Shown one piece after another: positions 1 through 13,900 of a DNA stretch of 64,000 bases. The notes under the pieces were generated by a model. The model saw only the letters and a program-made list of their open reading frames with translations. It was not told the DNA's origin and ran no database searches. Every line of letters starts with the position of its first letter. Position 1 is the stretch's first letter. The stretch is from Lutraria lutraria. Its lineage: Eukaryota > Mollusca > Bivalvia > Venerida > Mactridae. The DNA is taken from assembly GCA_964023205.1 (NCBI GenBank), contig OZ026836.1, forward strand, positions 4,757,493-4,821,492, in the 5' to 3' direction. A program made the translations under genes and the position numbers.

Positions 1-187
1 TCTGATTGAGATACTAATATGTCAGACTGACCTCTGATTGAGATACTCATACATCAGACTGACCACTGATTGAGATACTCATATATCAGACGGACCACTG
101 ATTGAGATACCAATATATCAGACTGACCACTGATTAAAATACTCATATGTAAGACTGACCACTGATTGAGATACTAATATATCAGAC
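1..187. repeat. 32-bp tandem repeat, about 6 copies
   Basis: Copies of a unit beginning CTGATTGAGATACT start at about 1, 33, 65 and 97 and continue to about 187, with a constant 32-bp spacing and a few substitutions per copy. The array runs off the left edge of the window, so its true length is unknown. No coding potential. From 188 to 459 I see only AT-rich single-copy-looking sequence. Confidence 0.9.
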
Positions 188-465
188 TTATACATTATAT
201 AGTAGTTGTAGACTTTGTCAATGGTCATGGGGATGAATTATGTGCTGGAATGGATTAGTTTGAAAGGAGTAAAAATTAAAAATTTATGTCAGTAAGGTGC
301 ATAGGTTAATTTACAACTAGTGAAATTGTTTTGTATTGAATTAAATGTATTAAAAACATTAAATACAATGTGGTTAGAAAGAATCATTGTTTAAAGGTTA
401 TTTGATGACTTGATGTCATAACACCGGTAAGTTTCCATTGTACATACATACATATCAGCATTTTT

Positions 466-1632
466 AGCTCACATGTCACAAAGTGACAAAGTGAGCTATT
501 AGGATCACTCTCCGTCCGGCGTCCAGCGTCGTGCGTCGTGCGTCCTCAAACTTTTTGTTGTGACCACACTAGGGGCCACATTTTTGGCTCAATTTTAGCA
601 AAACTGGGTCAGAACGTTAATATCAACAAAATCTCGGACGAGTTCGATATTGGGCCATTTGGGGTCAAAAACTAGGTCACCAGGGCCAAATAAGGGAAAA
701 CCTTGTGAACACTTTAGAAATCACTGTTTTGAATTTATCTTCATGAAACTTTGTCAGAATGTTTATTTTAATAATATGTAGGTCAAGTTTGAAAATGGGT
801 AATATCTGTAGTAAACTTAGGTCACTAGGGCAAATTGCTGAAAAACTTTGTGAACACTCTAGAAGTCACTGTTTTGATTGGATGATCATGAAACCTTGTC
901 AGAATGTTTGTCTTCATAATATCTTGGACGAGTTCGAACATGGGTCATCTTGGGTCAAAAACTAGGTCGCTAGGTCAAATCTTATGAAAAACCATGTTAA
1001 CACTGTAGATTTCACAGTTATTATTGGATCTTCACCAAACTTTGTCAGATCGTTTGTTTTAATGATATAACGGTCAAGTATAAATATGGGTCATCTGGGG
1101 TCAATAACTAGGTCACCAGGTCAAATCTTAGGAAAACATTGTTAACACTGTAGATGTCACAGTTTTAATTGGATCTTCACCAAACCTTGTCAAAATGTTT
1201 GCCTCAATGATATGTGGGTCAAGGATGAACATGGGTCAGCTGGGTTCATAAACTGGGTCACAAGGTCAAATATTAGGTAAAAATCTTGTAAAAGCTCTAA
1301 ATGTCATGGTTTTGATTGGATCTTGGCCAAACCTTGTCAGATTGTTTGCCTTAATGATATTAAGGACAAGTTCAAATATGGGTCACCTAGGGTCAAAAAC
1401 CAGGTCACAAGGTCAAATCTTAGGAAAACCTTATTAACACTGTAGATGTCAAATTTTGATCGTATCTTCACCAAACCTAGTCAGACTGTTTGTCTTAATG
1501 ATATGTAAGACAAATTCGAACATAGGTCGTCTGGGGTCAAAAACTAGGTCACCGGTTCAAAACAATGTTTTAATGAGTGAACAGTGATTGTCATGTGAGC
1601 GATATAGGGCCATCTTGGCCCTCTTGTTCAAG
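466..1632 (-). mobile_element. Non-autonomous element with GTGAGCT hairpin end (copy A)
   Basis: Read on the minus strand, the unit starts at about 1632 with AACAAGAGGGCCAAGATGG, contains about six degenerate internal repeats (each with a 'GGTCAAAAACTAGGTCAC' type core), and ends near 466 with an AGCTCAC...GTGAGCTAAAAA hairpin. The same two ends bound the unit at 21541-22086 and, in variant form, the arrays at 25.1 and 28.3 kb. There is no transposase frame and no clear long terminal inverted repeat. The two terminal palindromes suggest a Helitron-like rolling-circle non-autonomous element, but the superfamily is inference. It lies just upstream of the first recognised polycystin exon. Confidence 0.7.
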
Positions 1633-1656
1633 ATACCAAGTCTACTCTTGTTTCAG

Positions 1657-1917
1657 ATCGGAGCCCACCACATTTGGAGATACCATTTGTTCAATTGAAC
1701 AATGGTTCTACAACTTCAACAACTACCACCACTACTACGACAACAACAACAACTACAACAACAACAACAACAACAACATTGCCGCCATGTACAACAACGA
1801 TAGATCCTAGATGGACGTGTAGTCGTAGAGATGCAATATTAGGAAAATGTTCCAGAGACAAAGTTCCTCCGCTTGGTTTAAATCAACCTTGTTCTTGGGA
1901 TAGCGATAATAAGAAAA
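1657..1917 (+). CDS. Polycystin exon with polythreonine tract
   Basis: The acceptor TTTCAG ends at 1656 and the donor AAAA|GTAAGA follows 1917. This donor leaves phase 1, which fits the next exon; the alternative GTATGT donor after 1949 does not. The exon encodes a run of about 20 threonines from an (ACA)n-like tract at about 1709-1776, then a Cys-containing stretch. Mixed Thr codons (ACA, ACC, ACT, ACG) at the start of the tract suggest selection for the residue followed by slippage expansion. A mucin-like, O-glycosylated spacer before the GPS is likely. The overlapping Asn-rich frame is a shadow. This is the least certain exon of the gene. Confidence 0.55.
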
Positions 1918-4900
1918 GTAAGATGGTCTTGACCCAATTCATTTACCGGGTATGTAAACTGTGTGCTTAGTTTTCACTGACCCTGAAAATTGATATCTCA
2001 GATATAACCTGCCCATACATTTTAGACTTCTTCGATTTTTTTCTTCTTTGTTTGGACCTGGTTAACAGACCCTTCCAAATTGCATTTATAGACTGGATAT
2101 GGAATGGAGATATTTTCATTGAACATTTAAAATAAGAATTTCAATATCGGACATAAAACGATATAGTTCTGACCACTTTTTGACAAGAAGCGTATTTGGC
2201 ATTTTCTATTGATAAAGTTTCCAAATAACCTAGTTGTTGCAACTCCAACTTTCCCATTCTGCCTAGAACCTTTCCCAGAGAGATAGAGCAGTGAGCAAGG
2301 TTTTCTTGGAATCACATTAAATGTTCGTCCCGTCCCATTGCATTTCTTTTCAGGGCTGTAGCATTGTTGTTAACTGATGGATTTCAAAACAACATGGCCT
2401 TATTGTTCACCTACATAAGACAAGGTGTTGTGCATAAGAACCAAGCCTACACTTCCAATATCAAGGTCAAACTTGAAGGTCAAAGGTCAAATATTTGGTT
2501 TCCTTTGTTTAGGCAGCAACTTAGTGTTCATTGAAAGGAATCCAATATTTCTTTATTGTTAGTGGCAAGTGGGAAAAGAATGTCCCTATACTGTGATGTG
2601 AACGAAAATAGCATTAACACGTCTGAGTCAAAGCAGTGTGTCGGGGAATTTGTGACGTTTTTGATAAGCTTTTTTAAATGTTCAAGTTAGCTAATTCATG
2701 ATTTCATAATCCATTTTACAGAAGTAACCAATGCACCGCCTACACAGCCTCCTACACCTCCCCCTTACAAACCAGCTTTGTATCGGATGAATTTCTTTAC
2801 AACCTACTGTGTTTGGTGGGACCCCGAAATTGACCTCTGGAAAAGAGATGGTTGTCAAGTAAGTTCTTTTCGATGTAATTTGGACTTGCTGTAATTTCAA
2901 TGCTTACAGACTTGTATCACATTGTAAATTAAATATTTTGGTATATATATTAACTTTAATATCTTTAAGCAAAGTTTCTGCAATATACATCATTATTGTT
3001 TTGTAACAGCAAAGATGTTTTTTATGTTCAAGTGTCTTATTGTTTTCTTTAGGTGGGACCTCTAACCACAATGTCAAGAATCCATTGCCTTTGTAATCAT
3101 CTGACTGCATTTGGGGCTGGATTGGCCATACCTATGAATTCTATAGATCTAAATAATTCAGCTTTTACAAACTTGGACTCTAATCCGATTGTTTTTGCTA
3201 CCATGGTTTCAATGATGTGTCTCTATCTACTCCTACTTATATGGGCAAGAAAGAGGGACAAGAAAGACGCTATTATGGTATTTGTTGTATAACATTGTAT
3301 AGTAAAATATTTTTAAATTATCAGGGGCCTCTTTAGTTGAGTGGTTCTGGTGTCTGACCAGAAAACGACAGCCCCTTACCATTTTGTGTTCAAATCCTAC
3401 CAAGTACCTGACCAATGTAACATTATTGTGAGAAAGTTGTTCAGCCAGCTTACATACTGTTGATGGTTCTATCCAGATGTACACTAGGCATCTTCTTCCA
3501 TCACGGAAAGCTGGAACAGTCACCAAATGACACTGACTGTTGTTACGATATGTAAAACTCCTGTAAAAGAAGAATTGTCGAATATTTATGTGGGTTTGTT
3601 CATTCAGTCATGTTAAAGAGCCTTAGTCTTCTGGGTATCTTAATATTAATGACTCAATCATTGGTTTTATTCTGTGTTAGTACATGTATATACACATTCA
3701 GAGGCAGTCTTTAAGAAAAAATTTAAAAGGGAAATTAATTTAAAAGAGAAACTACAATGTAAATAAAAAATGGAAAGACACAGCAGTTGTCATAAAATTT
3801 ATCCATGATAATTTGACTTCTGATATTCCAGGCTGGTGTGTCACCATTACCCGACAATGATCCTAGAGATAAATATCTGTATGAAGTAACACTGTATACA
3901 GGATCCAGGAAAGGGTCAGGTATGATGTCAGACTTGTTTCAAAGTTCACCTATTTGATTGACGCTGTCAAGTCGCAAAACTCAATCATTTGAAAGTCTCA
4001 AATTCAGCTATCTGATTGGCTCAGTTAAAAGGACTTAGTGTTAATTTTTCACAATTTATCCTTAAAACAGTATCATTTTTGTCCTCCAGAATCTAAAATT
4101 TAGGTTGAGCTATTAGTATTGGTAAGGTGAAACTCCAGCACCTGGGTCCTATTGTGTGTCATTCAGAAGCAGGTGCCTGGTCAGTACCGGTCAGAACAGG
4201 TGCCTGGTCAGTACCGGTCAGAACAGGTGCCTGGTTAGTACCGGTCAGAACAGGTGCCTGGTCAGTACCGGTCAGAACAGGTGCCTGGTCAGTACCGGTC
4301 AGAACAGGTGCCTGGTCAGTACCGGTCAGAACAGGTGCCTGGTCAGTACCGGTCAGAACAGGTGCCTGGTCAGTACCGGTCAGAACAGGTGCCTGGTCAG
4401 TACCGGTCAGAACAGGTGCCTGGTCAGTACCGGTCAGAACAGGTGCCTGGTCAGTACCGGTCAGAACAGGTGCCTGGTCAGTACCGGTCAGAACAGGTGC
4501 CTGGTCAGTACCGGTCAGAACAGGACCCTGGTCAGTACCGGTCAGAACAGGTGCCTGGTCAGTACCGGTCAGAACAGGTGCCCAGTCAAATTTCAGCTGT
4601 GTAGCATTCTTGTGACCTTCTTAATGCAATTGCTAATAATGATCATACTGATGACACTTTATAGGGGCTGCCTGTTGGGACCCAGAGCTAAAAATATAAT
4701 AATTTAAATATCTTCTACTCATGAACTAATGAAAGGATCATCAACTAGTATAGTCTTAAGTACGCTTAGATATTCTTCTATCAGGTTTTCCTTGAAGGGG
4801 CCACTAGAGCCGAAATTGTAGATACTTTTAAACATGTTCATGAGCAATTGAGTTGATCATAATTAAGCAATGTTTTAGCATCCTTAGATGGTCCTCTTAA

Positions 4901-7900
4901 ATAAGAGTTGTTTGCCACCTTAAGGAGGTTGTTAGACCTTAAATTAGAAAAGCACATTGTACATTGAAATAGCTGTTCCTTATATATCAATGGATGGATT
5001 GTCACCAAATGTGTTCTTTAGAATCCTTACAGAGTCTCCTATCAGGTTTGCACAAATACAATTAAGAGGCTGAATATGCTAACAATTCAATATGGTGAGC
5101 AATGCAAGGCCATCACAGCCCTCTTCTTAAGTTCTGTAACATACTGAAGTGGTACTTGATTTGTCATACATTTAGGCACAACAGCAAAAGTTTCATTTAT
5201 TGTGACTGGAGATCAAGATGAGACAGCTCCTAGAGTTGTAGAAGATACTGCTAGACCAATCTTAAGACGTGGGGCTGTGGATTCTTTCATAATGGCTGTA
5301 CCTCGACCTCTTGGTATTTTGACCCATCTAAGGTATGTATATGATAATTCATCTCAACTACCTGATATATATATCATTGATAGATCTGGAATTCATATTA
5401 TAGCAAATTCCTCCTGCTGTGGTAAAATTTAAATCAGACACCCACTGAAATCGAAATGTTTATTTCAGGATTTGGCATGATAATATGGGTGCTGCACCAT
5501 CATGGTATTTTAGCCGATTTATGCTGCGTGACATGCAAACAGGCAATAAATACTTCTTTATTTGTGAAGAGTGGCTGTCTCTTGACTGTGATGATGGATT
5601 GGTAATAATTCTATTAGTCAACAGTTGTTAAGTAGAGTGTGAAGATCACTCTTAGAATGTAGCCTTTTCATTGGTCAATTTGCTGACTGTGTAGAAGACT
5701 AGACAATTAAGTGCCTTAGACTAATGTAGCATTTTCAATAATGACCTCATATTTTCTTCTATGGAATATATTATAAAGTAATATTGAAGTTTCCATTTCC
5801 ATATGTAGCATCTCAGCCTTAGGTAATGAATGATTTAAATTTTGTTGTTTTTTAGTTTTTGATATTCTATTAAAAGTTACATGTTAAAAGTTATTTAGAT
5901 CACTGTGAAATGTTGTTTGTCTTCCAGATTGATCGTGTGATTCCCATTGCTGGCAAGGCAGAGCTAACAAACTTTAGTTTCCTGTTCTGGTCAAAGGCGA
6001 AAACAAATTTGACAGACAGTCATATCTGGTTCAGTATATTTCAGCGGCCTGCGAAGAGTAATTTCACACGTGTACAACGTTTGACTTGTTGTCTGTCACT
6101 TATCTTTTGTTCTATGTGTGCCAGCATTGCATGGTATGGAACTACTCCAGATTCCGCTGATAAGATCAAAGTTGGTCCAGTTAGTTTCACGCTAGCCGGA
6201 GTCTATGTAGGAATCATGAGCAGCGCTATGACATTTCCTATTAATATATTAATTGTCCTGATATTCCGTATGGCTCGCCCTCCACCTCAGAAGAATGAAG
6301 TTAAAGCTAACGATATAAGAAAGAAGGAAGTGGAGACTGATAATGTAGTTGATAGCAAACCTGACTCTGAAAAGCCATGGTGGGAAGATGATGAAGAAGA
6401 ACCAGAATATTTTGTGGAAGAGGAATTGAAAAAACAGCAGGAGTTTTTGGAGACTGGCAACCTTGATAAGAGAAATCTAACCAAGTGTGGAAAGATGACA
6501 GAAGAGGACGCTGGACTGGTTCAGGTTGCAAACATTCCTTTGCCTAAAGATCTGAAGGTAATTAAGAGTTACGGGTGCTGTATGGTGTGCATGTATAAAA
6601 CTAATATTTATTCATTTTATTTCTTGTTCAGTCCTGTTAACTACTGAGTTTTACTCTTGATACAATATTCTGACACATTCACACAAACTGATATAATCAG
6701 AGGACTAGAATTTTTGTGTTAATTACCTGTACAAAGGCTAGAAGAAGGATTATTGTGCCTTGTACATTTGATGAAAATAATTTTGCCTGTCTGGGAGAAA
6801 AAATCAAGGTTTTTGTCTGTTTACTAATTTTGATTGTACTATTTTGTAGGAAAAATTACTCACTTATTTGTAAGCTATTAATCCATTGACAGTTTTGTGG
6901 TATTGAATCTTGTCTGTTTCTAGTAAAAAGAACTGATTTTCCGTTTAATTTTACTAAGAGCTTTGAAGTTTGTTCCCTACTCCTTGGTACTTTTCTGACT
7001 GATTACATCAACATTGCTCTATCCAAAAGGGCTGTTACAACTTAATGTTACCTTGTCTGTAGAAATAGATAATCTTTTAAATACATGTACATTTGTATGC
7101 AGTTGACAACAATACCCACAAATGACAATTTGGAGAACAATGGATATAAAAAAAGTTAAACACTAATACAATCATGTTTGACTAATTAGAAATGTTCTGA
7201 AGTAGATTACCTCTGTATCTTGTCATAGGAAAGAAAAAAGAAGAAGAAAAGTTGCCGTTTGCCATACTGGACTGTGTATATTGGTTACGGTTTGTGTTTC
7301 TGCACAGTTGCTGTGACATTTTGGTTGACTGTGGAGATTGCTGGTGTATTTGGGAGGAACAAGTCTCTGGAATGGCTGGTTTCCTTCTTCATATCATTCT
7401 TTGAATCAATCTTCTTTTCACAACCATTGAAGGCACGTTTTATACTCATTCGAAACTATATACAGTGCAACCTGTCCAGAGTGGCCCTCTCTTGAGCAAC
7501 AACCTCCATTTAACAACATTATGCTTTTGCCAACTGTATGATTTAACTATTTATTCAACCTCTCTAGAGCAACAGCCTCTCAACAGTGACATAATTTTGT
7601 TTCTCCCAAAGGATGTTGCTTAGTAGAGATTGCACTGTACTCTATACAGATAAACTTGTGTCAGCTGCCATGTCCGAATAAAGGCTACCTTGTAAATAAA
7701 GCTATTATATCAAAAACCATCATTGATTATTTAGGATAAAGTGACATCCATGTAAAAGTCTACTGTCAATAAAGGCAACCTTATGTCTTTCCTAAGGGTG
7801 GCCTTTTATCACAGGTTTGACTGTATTGGATTTGGTGACTGTTTAATAGAATTCTATATTTCATTTACCGTTCAAGAGTATATTGTTGTTAATGTGTGTA

Positions 7901-10900
7901 TATCTATTGCATCAAATCTCCAATTACAATATCCTCACTCCTGCAAGTCTTTTAGAAATGTTTTTATGAGGCAGAATTTGATGTTTCTCAAATATTCTAA
8001 AACTGTCAGCATTTTTTAGACCAGAATGATGCTGAAAACTGCATGAATGTAATTTATGTTGCTTTTCTTTGTTAATGATTCAAATGTGTTTTATGTTTAG
8101 GAATAGTTCAGTGTTTAGTACATGTATTAACCTTATCATTTATTTAGTTACTCCTTCAACATGAAATAATATGTTAACAGTAACAAGTATCAATATCAGA
8201 GCCTAGTCTTAGAACATCAGACTTAATTACATAATTATTACATTGAGGCTGTATCTGTTTTATTGGTAGTTGGCTTAAGTCATGTGACTGTTGTGACAGT
8301 TCATTACTGAATTATTCTTATGTCGTATGCATTACAATGTAAAGAAATGTTCCATTCCATTTTTGTAGGTTTTAGCTCTGTCAATTTTTTATGCTTTGGT
8401 GATCAAGAAACCAGATACAGGTGGTGATGTAGATGATGATAATGAACTTAAATCTGATGAAGAATGGTTACACAAACATCTTACTGAGAAAGATCTACTT
8501 AATCCTGAAACTCTGAGAATGTTAGAAAACAGAAAAGCTAATGCACCATTACCTCCAGAACTGGATTTCCTGAGAACAGCAAAAGCTGAAAGGTAGATGA
8601 AGTTTTCCATTCCTACATCAATTATGATCAAATGTTATAATTATTATTTGATTATTGCAGTGCAGTCACATTCCATCAAGTTCCATTTATGTCTTTTCTT
8701 CACCTGTTGGCATTAATTGCATGTCTTTTAATCATCATTTTCTTATACTTCTACCATTACTCCAGTATCTGTTCTGTCTACAATCAGTTAATCCTTCAAT
8801 TCATCTAGCTGACTTGGAAAATTGATCTAAGGAAAATATTCAGATATATAATTTTACAAATGAGTCAAACTTGTTAATCCTGATCATTACAACCAAAGAT
8901 TGCTGTACAAGTATGTAGACTAAAGCAAGTACACACAATACTTTCTTTTGAATCTACAGTGAATTAGTTGGAGTATGGTAAATTCCTGGGGACACAAATT
9001 TTGATACTTTCTCTGAATATTTCACTGTATCCATGATGAAATAAATAACAACATGTCTTGGGAAAATAAACACAAACCTGTGTCAACGTCTTCACTGTAT
9101 GTCAGTTTGCTTCATCTATGTTTAGCTCCTGGTGATCCAGGTTTGGTACCCAATTGTGGCAGGTGGTACCATTGTATAAAAATTTGGCAACAATGTTGAT
9201 TTTCCTCTGCATGTTTAGAAGTTGCCAGTTCCTTGTGGAAAGGTAAATTAGTTCTGGTTTGAATATCAGTATATAATTGAAAATTGGGAAAAAATGGCGT
9301 TCCCTCCCCCCCAATATTTATGTGTTTCTGTATTATGGTGATTATCTCCCTTTATAGAGAAAAGGAACGTCAGATGCATCAGATTATACAGGAAGTTGTT
9401 GTGTGTGTATTGTATTTGGCTCTTGTTTTGTTGCTGGCATACACGAATAGAGATCCCTTATCCTTCAGGACTCACCAATCATTGGATAATATATTCAATG
9501 AAGGAAACATGGAAGGGGCCATAACTGGAAGAAAACAAGCATTTAACAAAGTATGTTTTTATCCCCTATATTTAAATATTTATCTAACATCAAACTTGAT
9601 GTGATAGGCAGTCCCTGTATGTAGCGTTCCCAGAGTTTAGTTTTTAGTTTGCCTTTAATATTAACCTATTAGTTGCTTGATTTTACTGCACTATTCAAAT
9701 TTAAAAATTTATGACCATTGAAATGAACTCTGACCTCTAACTCTCTGTGGTTCTTGAGGAAATTAGAAAATTCATATTTCCATTGTCGGTTCATCTCTTA
9801 ATTGTACAAATTTCTGAAATGAGTTTACTTAATGAGTTTAGTTCATGATATCATCAATTGAACATTATTTTGGAATGGAGTTTTAAAATATGACTCAAAT
9901 ATTTATGACAATGAGATGACATAAATAACCCATGGTCAGTTATCAAGTTATTCAGTGCAACCACCCTGCAACAGTCATCAATGAGGAAGACAGAAATGGC
10001 TTTTGTTGAGAGGGTGAAAATTGGGTAAGACGTCAAATTGAATTGCTAATATACTGGCTGTAACAGGGAGGTGGCTGTTGTTCAGTGGTGACCATTCTTG
10101 GAGGTTACACTGTATTCTTGTATATGTTTACTGTATTGTACTTATTTTTATATTTTAAGATTTCAAGGTTTGAAGACTTCTGGAACTGGACTCAGAATGT
10201 ATTTGTCAGTGGTTTGTATGACAGATCATTCTACAATGATGAGGTTTATACTGAGCCCCTTATAATAGATAAGGTATCCATCTTAACTGGTGGAGCAAGA
10301 CTCCGACAAGTACGGGTGAAGTCAGGTTGGTCCCTTTTGCTCTTTAGAGAAGTTTTCTTATGAAGTAATTGTGATAAAATGATTTTCAAGAAAAGCAACT
10401 AATTAATCTGGGGTCTTGTTCAGTATACCCATGCAAACAAAGTTTGATAAGAGGTATTTTGCAGTCATTCTGTTGGTCAGTTGGTCATAGCATGATCAGT
10501 CGGTCTGTCTGTCCATCCGCATTCTATTTCACAAGTCTATGGAGCAAACTACATCCACATTCCTTAAGCCATTGCAATGAAATTTAAAATGTGTCATCAC
10601 CATGAAGTGTAAATGTACAAGACACAATTTTCATGCTCAGTGCTCCACTCCTTTCAGAGTTATGTACCCTTGAACTTAGCCATATAGTGCGCTATCGCAT
10701 CCTTAGTGTTTAAGTGGCAGCAGGGGTATTAGTCACTTCTGTGACAAAGCTCTAGTTTGTTTATTTACTAAGACTTACATAGTCATGATCTGAACAGTTA
10801 TTGTTTTTTATCAAATAGCTGTAATATGTTATTATAAAACAAGAATGTATATACTATCAATTGAGACAGAGATTCTTTTACCTCCAAACTGTCTTTGATA

Positions 10901-13900
10901 GTAGTAAATGTATGTGCACTTTGGGGTATTCAAATGGAATGCAAATAATTGTTGAATCTGTTTGGAAACAGCCTAGAGGATTTGTTTATTTGTATACATG
11001 ATCATGTTCAGACAAGTTTATATACATGAACATGCATTATTTGTATATTGATATCAATAAAAAAAAATATGCTGACAATACATGTTGAATACTATCTTGA
11101 AACATTTTTTGCTTGTCTGTTTTCGAAGAAAAATTCCAATTATTGTGATCATTGCATCATCTGCATTGTCATCTCTGTCAGTGCAAAAACTTTTATGTAG
11201 CTCATAACTCGGAAACTATAAGAGGTAGCAACATGAAACTTCTTACTGGTAGGCATCGTTGGATACCCACGGTCGCTGCCTCCACTCCGCTACATACATC
11301 TCCTGTGGGATTTTTCTTTACCGATTCGCCGTTTTGATAAATAACTAAAACCGTATTCTGATTGGATGCAGTACAATCTTGTAGTGCGCCTAACAGCCAA
11401 TCAGATTGCTCGTACTAAAACTATGGTTAATGTATATTCTATTCTGTGAAAACGGCGAATCGGTAAAGAAAAATCCCACGGGAGATGTGCGTAGCAGAGT
11501 GGAGGCAGCGACTGTGGGTATCCAACGATGACTGGTAGGTGGATAGATCTCATTGTGAGGTGGTGAACTGACAAGCATTGTCAGCACTTGGGATGCTCTT
11601 GTTTCATTTATAATTTGCAATTTTCTTTTCATGTTTATCATTTTTGTCACTGAGTTAATGAGATTGTAGTTACATGTATGTATAAATGTGTTTGTTGTTT
11701 ATTTATCAGAGGTATGTGAAGCACCTATGAATTATATCATGTATAACTGTGAGAGAAGTTATTCAGTACTGAAGGAGGATAAAGACAGCTATCTACCAGG
11801 ATGGAAAAAAATTGATCAAACAGGTATTATAATTATACATTGGAAATGCTTTCTTATCATATGAAAATATAAAAGAAATCAAAGCAAGTTGTTAATGGAT
11901 CAAATGCTTAGTTTTGTGTACTTTTAGGACATAAGAGTTATATGGTAAATTTGGGATTGAAAGTCTGGCTCTGTTGTTAATACTACAGATGTTGAAAGCA
12001 GAGGTCATAGGTTCAAGACATGCTTGCTAACTTGCAAAATTTGTCATCTTGGTATGATTTGAACTCATAGTTGTAAGGGACTAGTGACTTCTAGTCAGAG
12101 ATCATAACCAGTTGCCTACAGAGGCTTCCTGACAGTGTGTGGAACATTCATAGAGAAGCTGGGCTAATAGAAACAGATTTTTGTGGTATTTCATTTTTTT
12201 CATCAGAATCTAATTAAATGAAATGATTCTATTCACAGACTGGACACAGATACCAGATACATATTACACTTACAGACACTGGGATGAATTAGATGGTTAT
12301 CCTTATGTCGGTGAATTTGCTACTTACGGTGGGGGTGGATATGTCGCTGAGTTAGGTAGGAATACTTACAGATGTTTGAACAATTTGTTATCATTAATTA
12401 ACTTTTCTGAAATAAATTCTCCAAACATTAGCTAGATATGCTTTCTATTAATTAAGTACATGTATAATATATATAATACATGTTTTGATAGCTAAATTTT
12501 GCTAATAAGTAAATAATTTATACTATTTGAGTGTTTTAGTTAGAAATTGTCTCTCATCACTAATGATGAAACATACAAACTCGTCTGTGTTTGAGATATT
12601 AATAAAACTCTATAAATGTTGTATTAGTAGTATTTCTTCAGACCGTATTTGGGTCTAGTGGCATGTGATACCCTTGTAGGAAAGTTTGACAAAAGATTAA
12701 TTTCCCTTGATATGTGAAGAAGTTGCCAGCTCCTTGAGGAAGGGTAAGTTAGTACTGGTCAGAATACAGTCCAGGAAAATTAAATTTCTTTGGCCACAGT
12801 ATATAACTGAAATATTGTTGAAAAACGAAATTTGATCCACAAAAGTATTTTTTTATGAATGATTACTTTTGATGGCATTGATTAAAACAGGCACAGATCG
12901 TTTCACTGCTGAGGATGTCATACAATTTCTAAGGAACACAAGCTGGATTGACTCCAATACAAGAGCTATAGTGATGGAGTTTAACCTATACAACCCCAAT
13001 ATCAATCTATGGGGAGTGTCCATGTATTTGTTAGAGTTTTTACAAACAGGAGGTAATACAGTCAAGCCAACTTCAAACAAAGACCACCCTTGGAATACAG
13101 GCCATTCTCTTAAAAACGGTCATTGACCGCTGAGTAAAGGTCATCTGTCTACAAAGGCCACATTTTGTCTTCCCCAAGGGTGGCCTTTGTTCACAGGAGT
13201 TATGCAGTAGATGAAAGTTTTAGTAAAGGATAATCTTTATACTGGTTTATTTATTCATATCTAGTTTAGACTTCATGTGTCAAAAAGGTAGGTTCATTTA
13301 AGCCTGAGAACAGCCCAGTGTCAAATTCTTACAAAAATTTCGTTAAGTGTTCATTGCTCAACATATTTGAGGAAAACATAAATTTTGAAGCCAAATTACC
13401 TAAACTGATGACCAAGACAAAGAAATGAACCTCTGCCAGAAATTTGAAAAGTCCTTTTTTGTTCATATTTATTTGATAAAATCTAAATGTACTTTTCATG
13501 GATAAGAAAAGTTTTAAAAAATTATTCCAGTATTCCATTAATTGGTTGTCATATCGTAGCTTTTTTCATGTAATTCAAAATTAATTTTTGTGATAAATGA
13601 TGATTTGAACAAAAAATGTTATAAGATGGAACTGAGCTCCTCTACATGGGTTTTTGGGAAAAAAGACTATAAATTTCAGAATTTGTGGAATCTCAGCTGT
13701 CTCACTTTTCGTCAGAGCTAATATAATCATTTGTTAATGAAATCTTTTCATTTTATTTGTTTCAGCTATTGAGGTCAATCCAAAGATGTATATTTTACGA
13801 TTGGACCGTTACAACGGTGCTTTCATGTATTTTGTGATGGCTATGGAATTCTGTACAATATTGTTTATAATTTTCTTTACTGTTAGAGAAATAAGGAAAT

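Noticed and set aside
1..187. CRISPR-like array
   Set aside because: The repeats are contiguous tandem units with no unique spacers, as are the 27-bp, 41-bp and ~160-bp arrays; the DNA is eukaryotic.
1577..1810. Asn-rich ORF overlapping the polythreonine exon
   Set aside because: It is the shifted reading of the ACA repeat; the Thr frame is the one in phase with the GPS exons.
1918..1949. Longer version of the first polycystin exon ending at 1949 (CGG|GTATGT)
   Set aside because: It ends in phase 0 while the next exon needs phase 1; the donor after 1917 fits.
4127..4707. Three overlapping repeat-protein ORFs (VPVRTGAWS and shadows)
   Set aside because: They are the 27-bp minisatellite read in three frames; no splice sites, and the PLAT domain joins correctly without them.
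11390..11650. 86-codon and 61-codon ORFs sharing HRWIPTVAAST
   Set aside because: The shared peptide is the MITE's terminal inverted repeat read on both strands.
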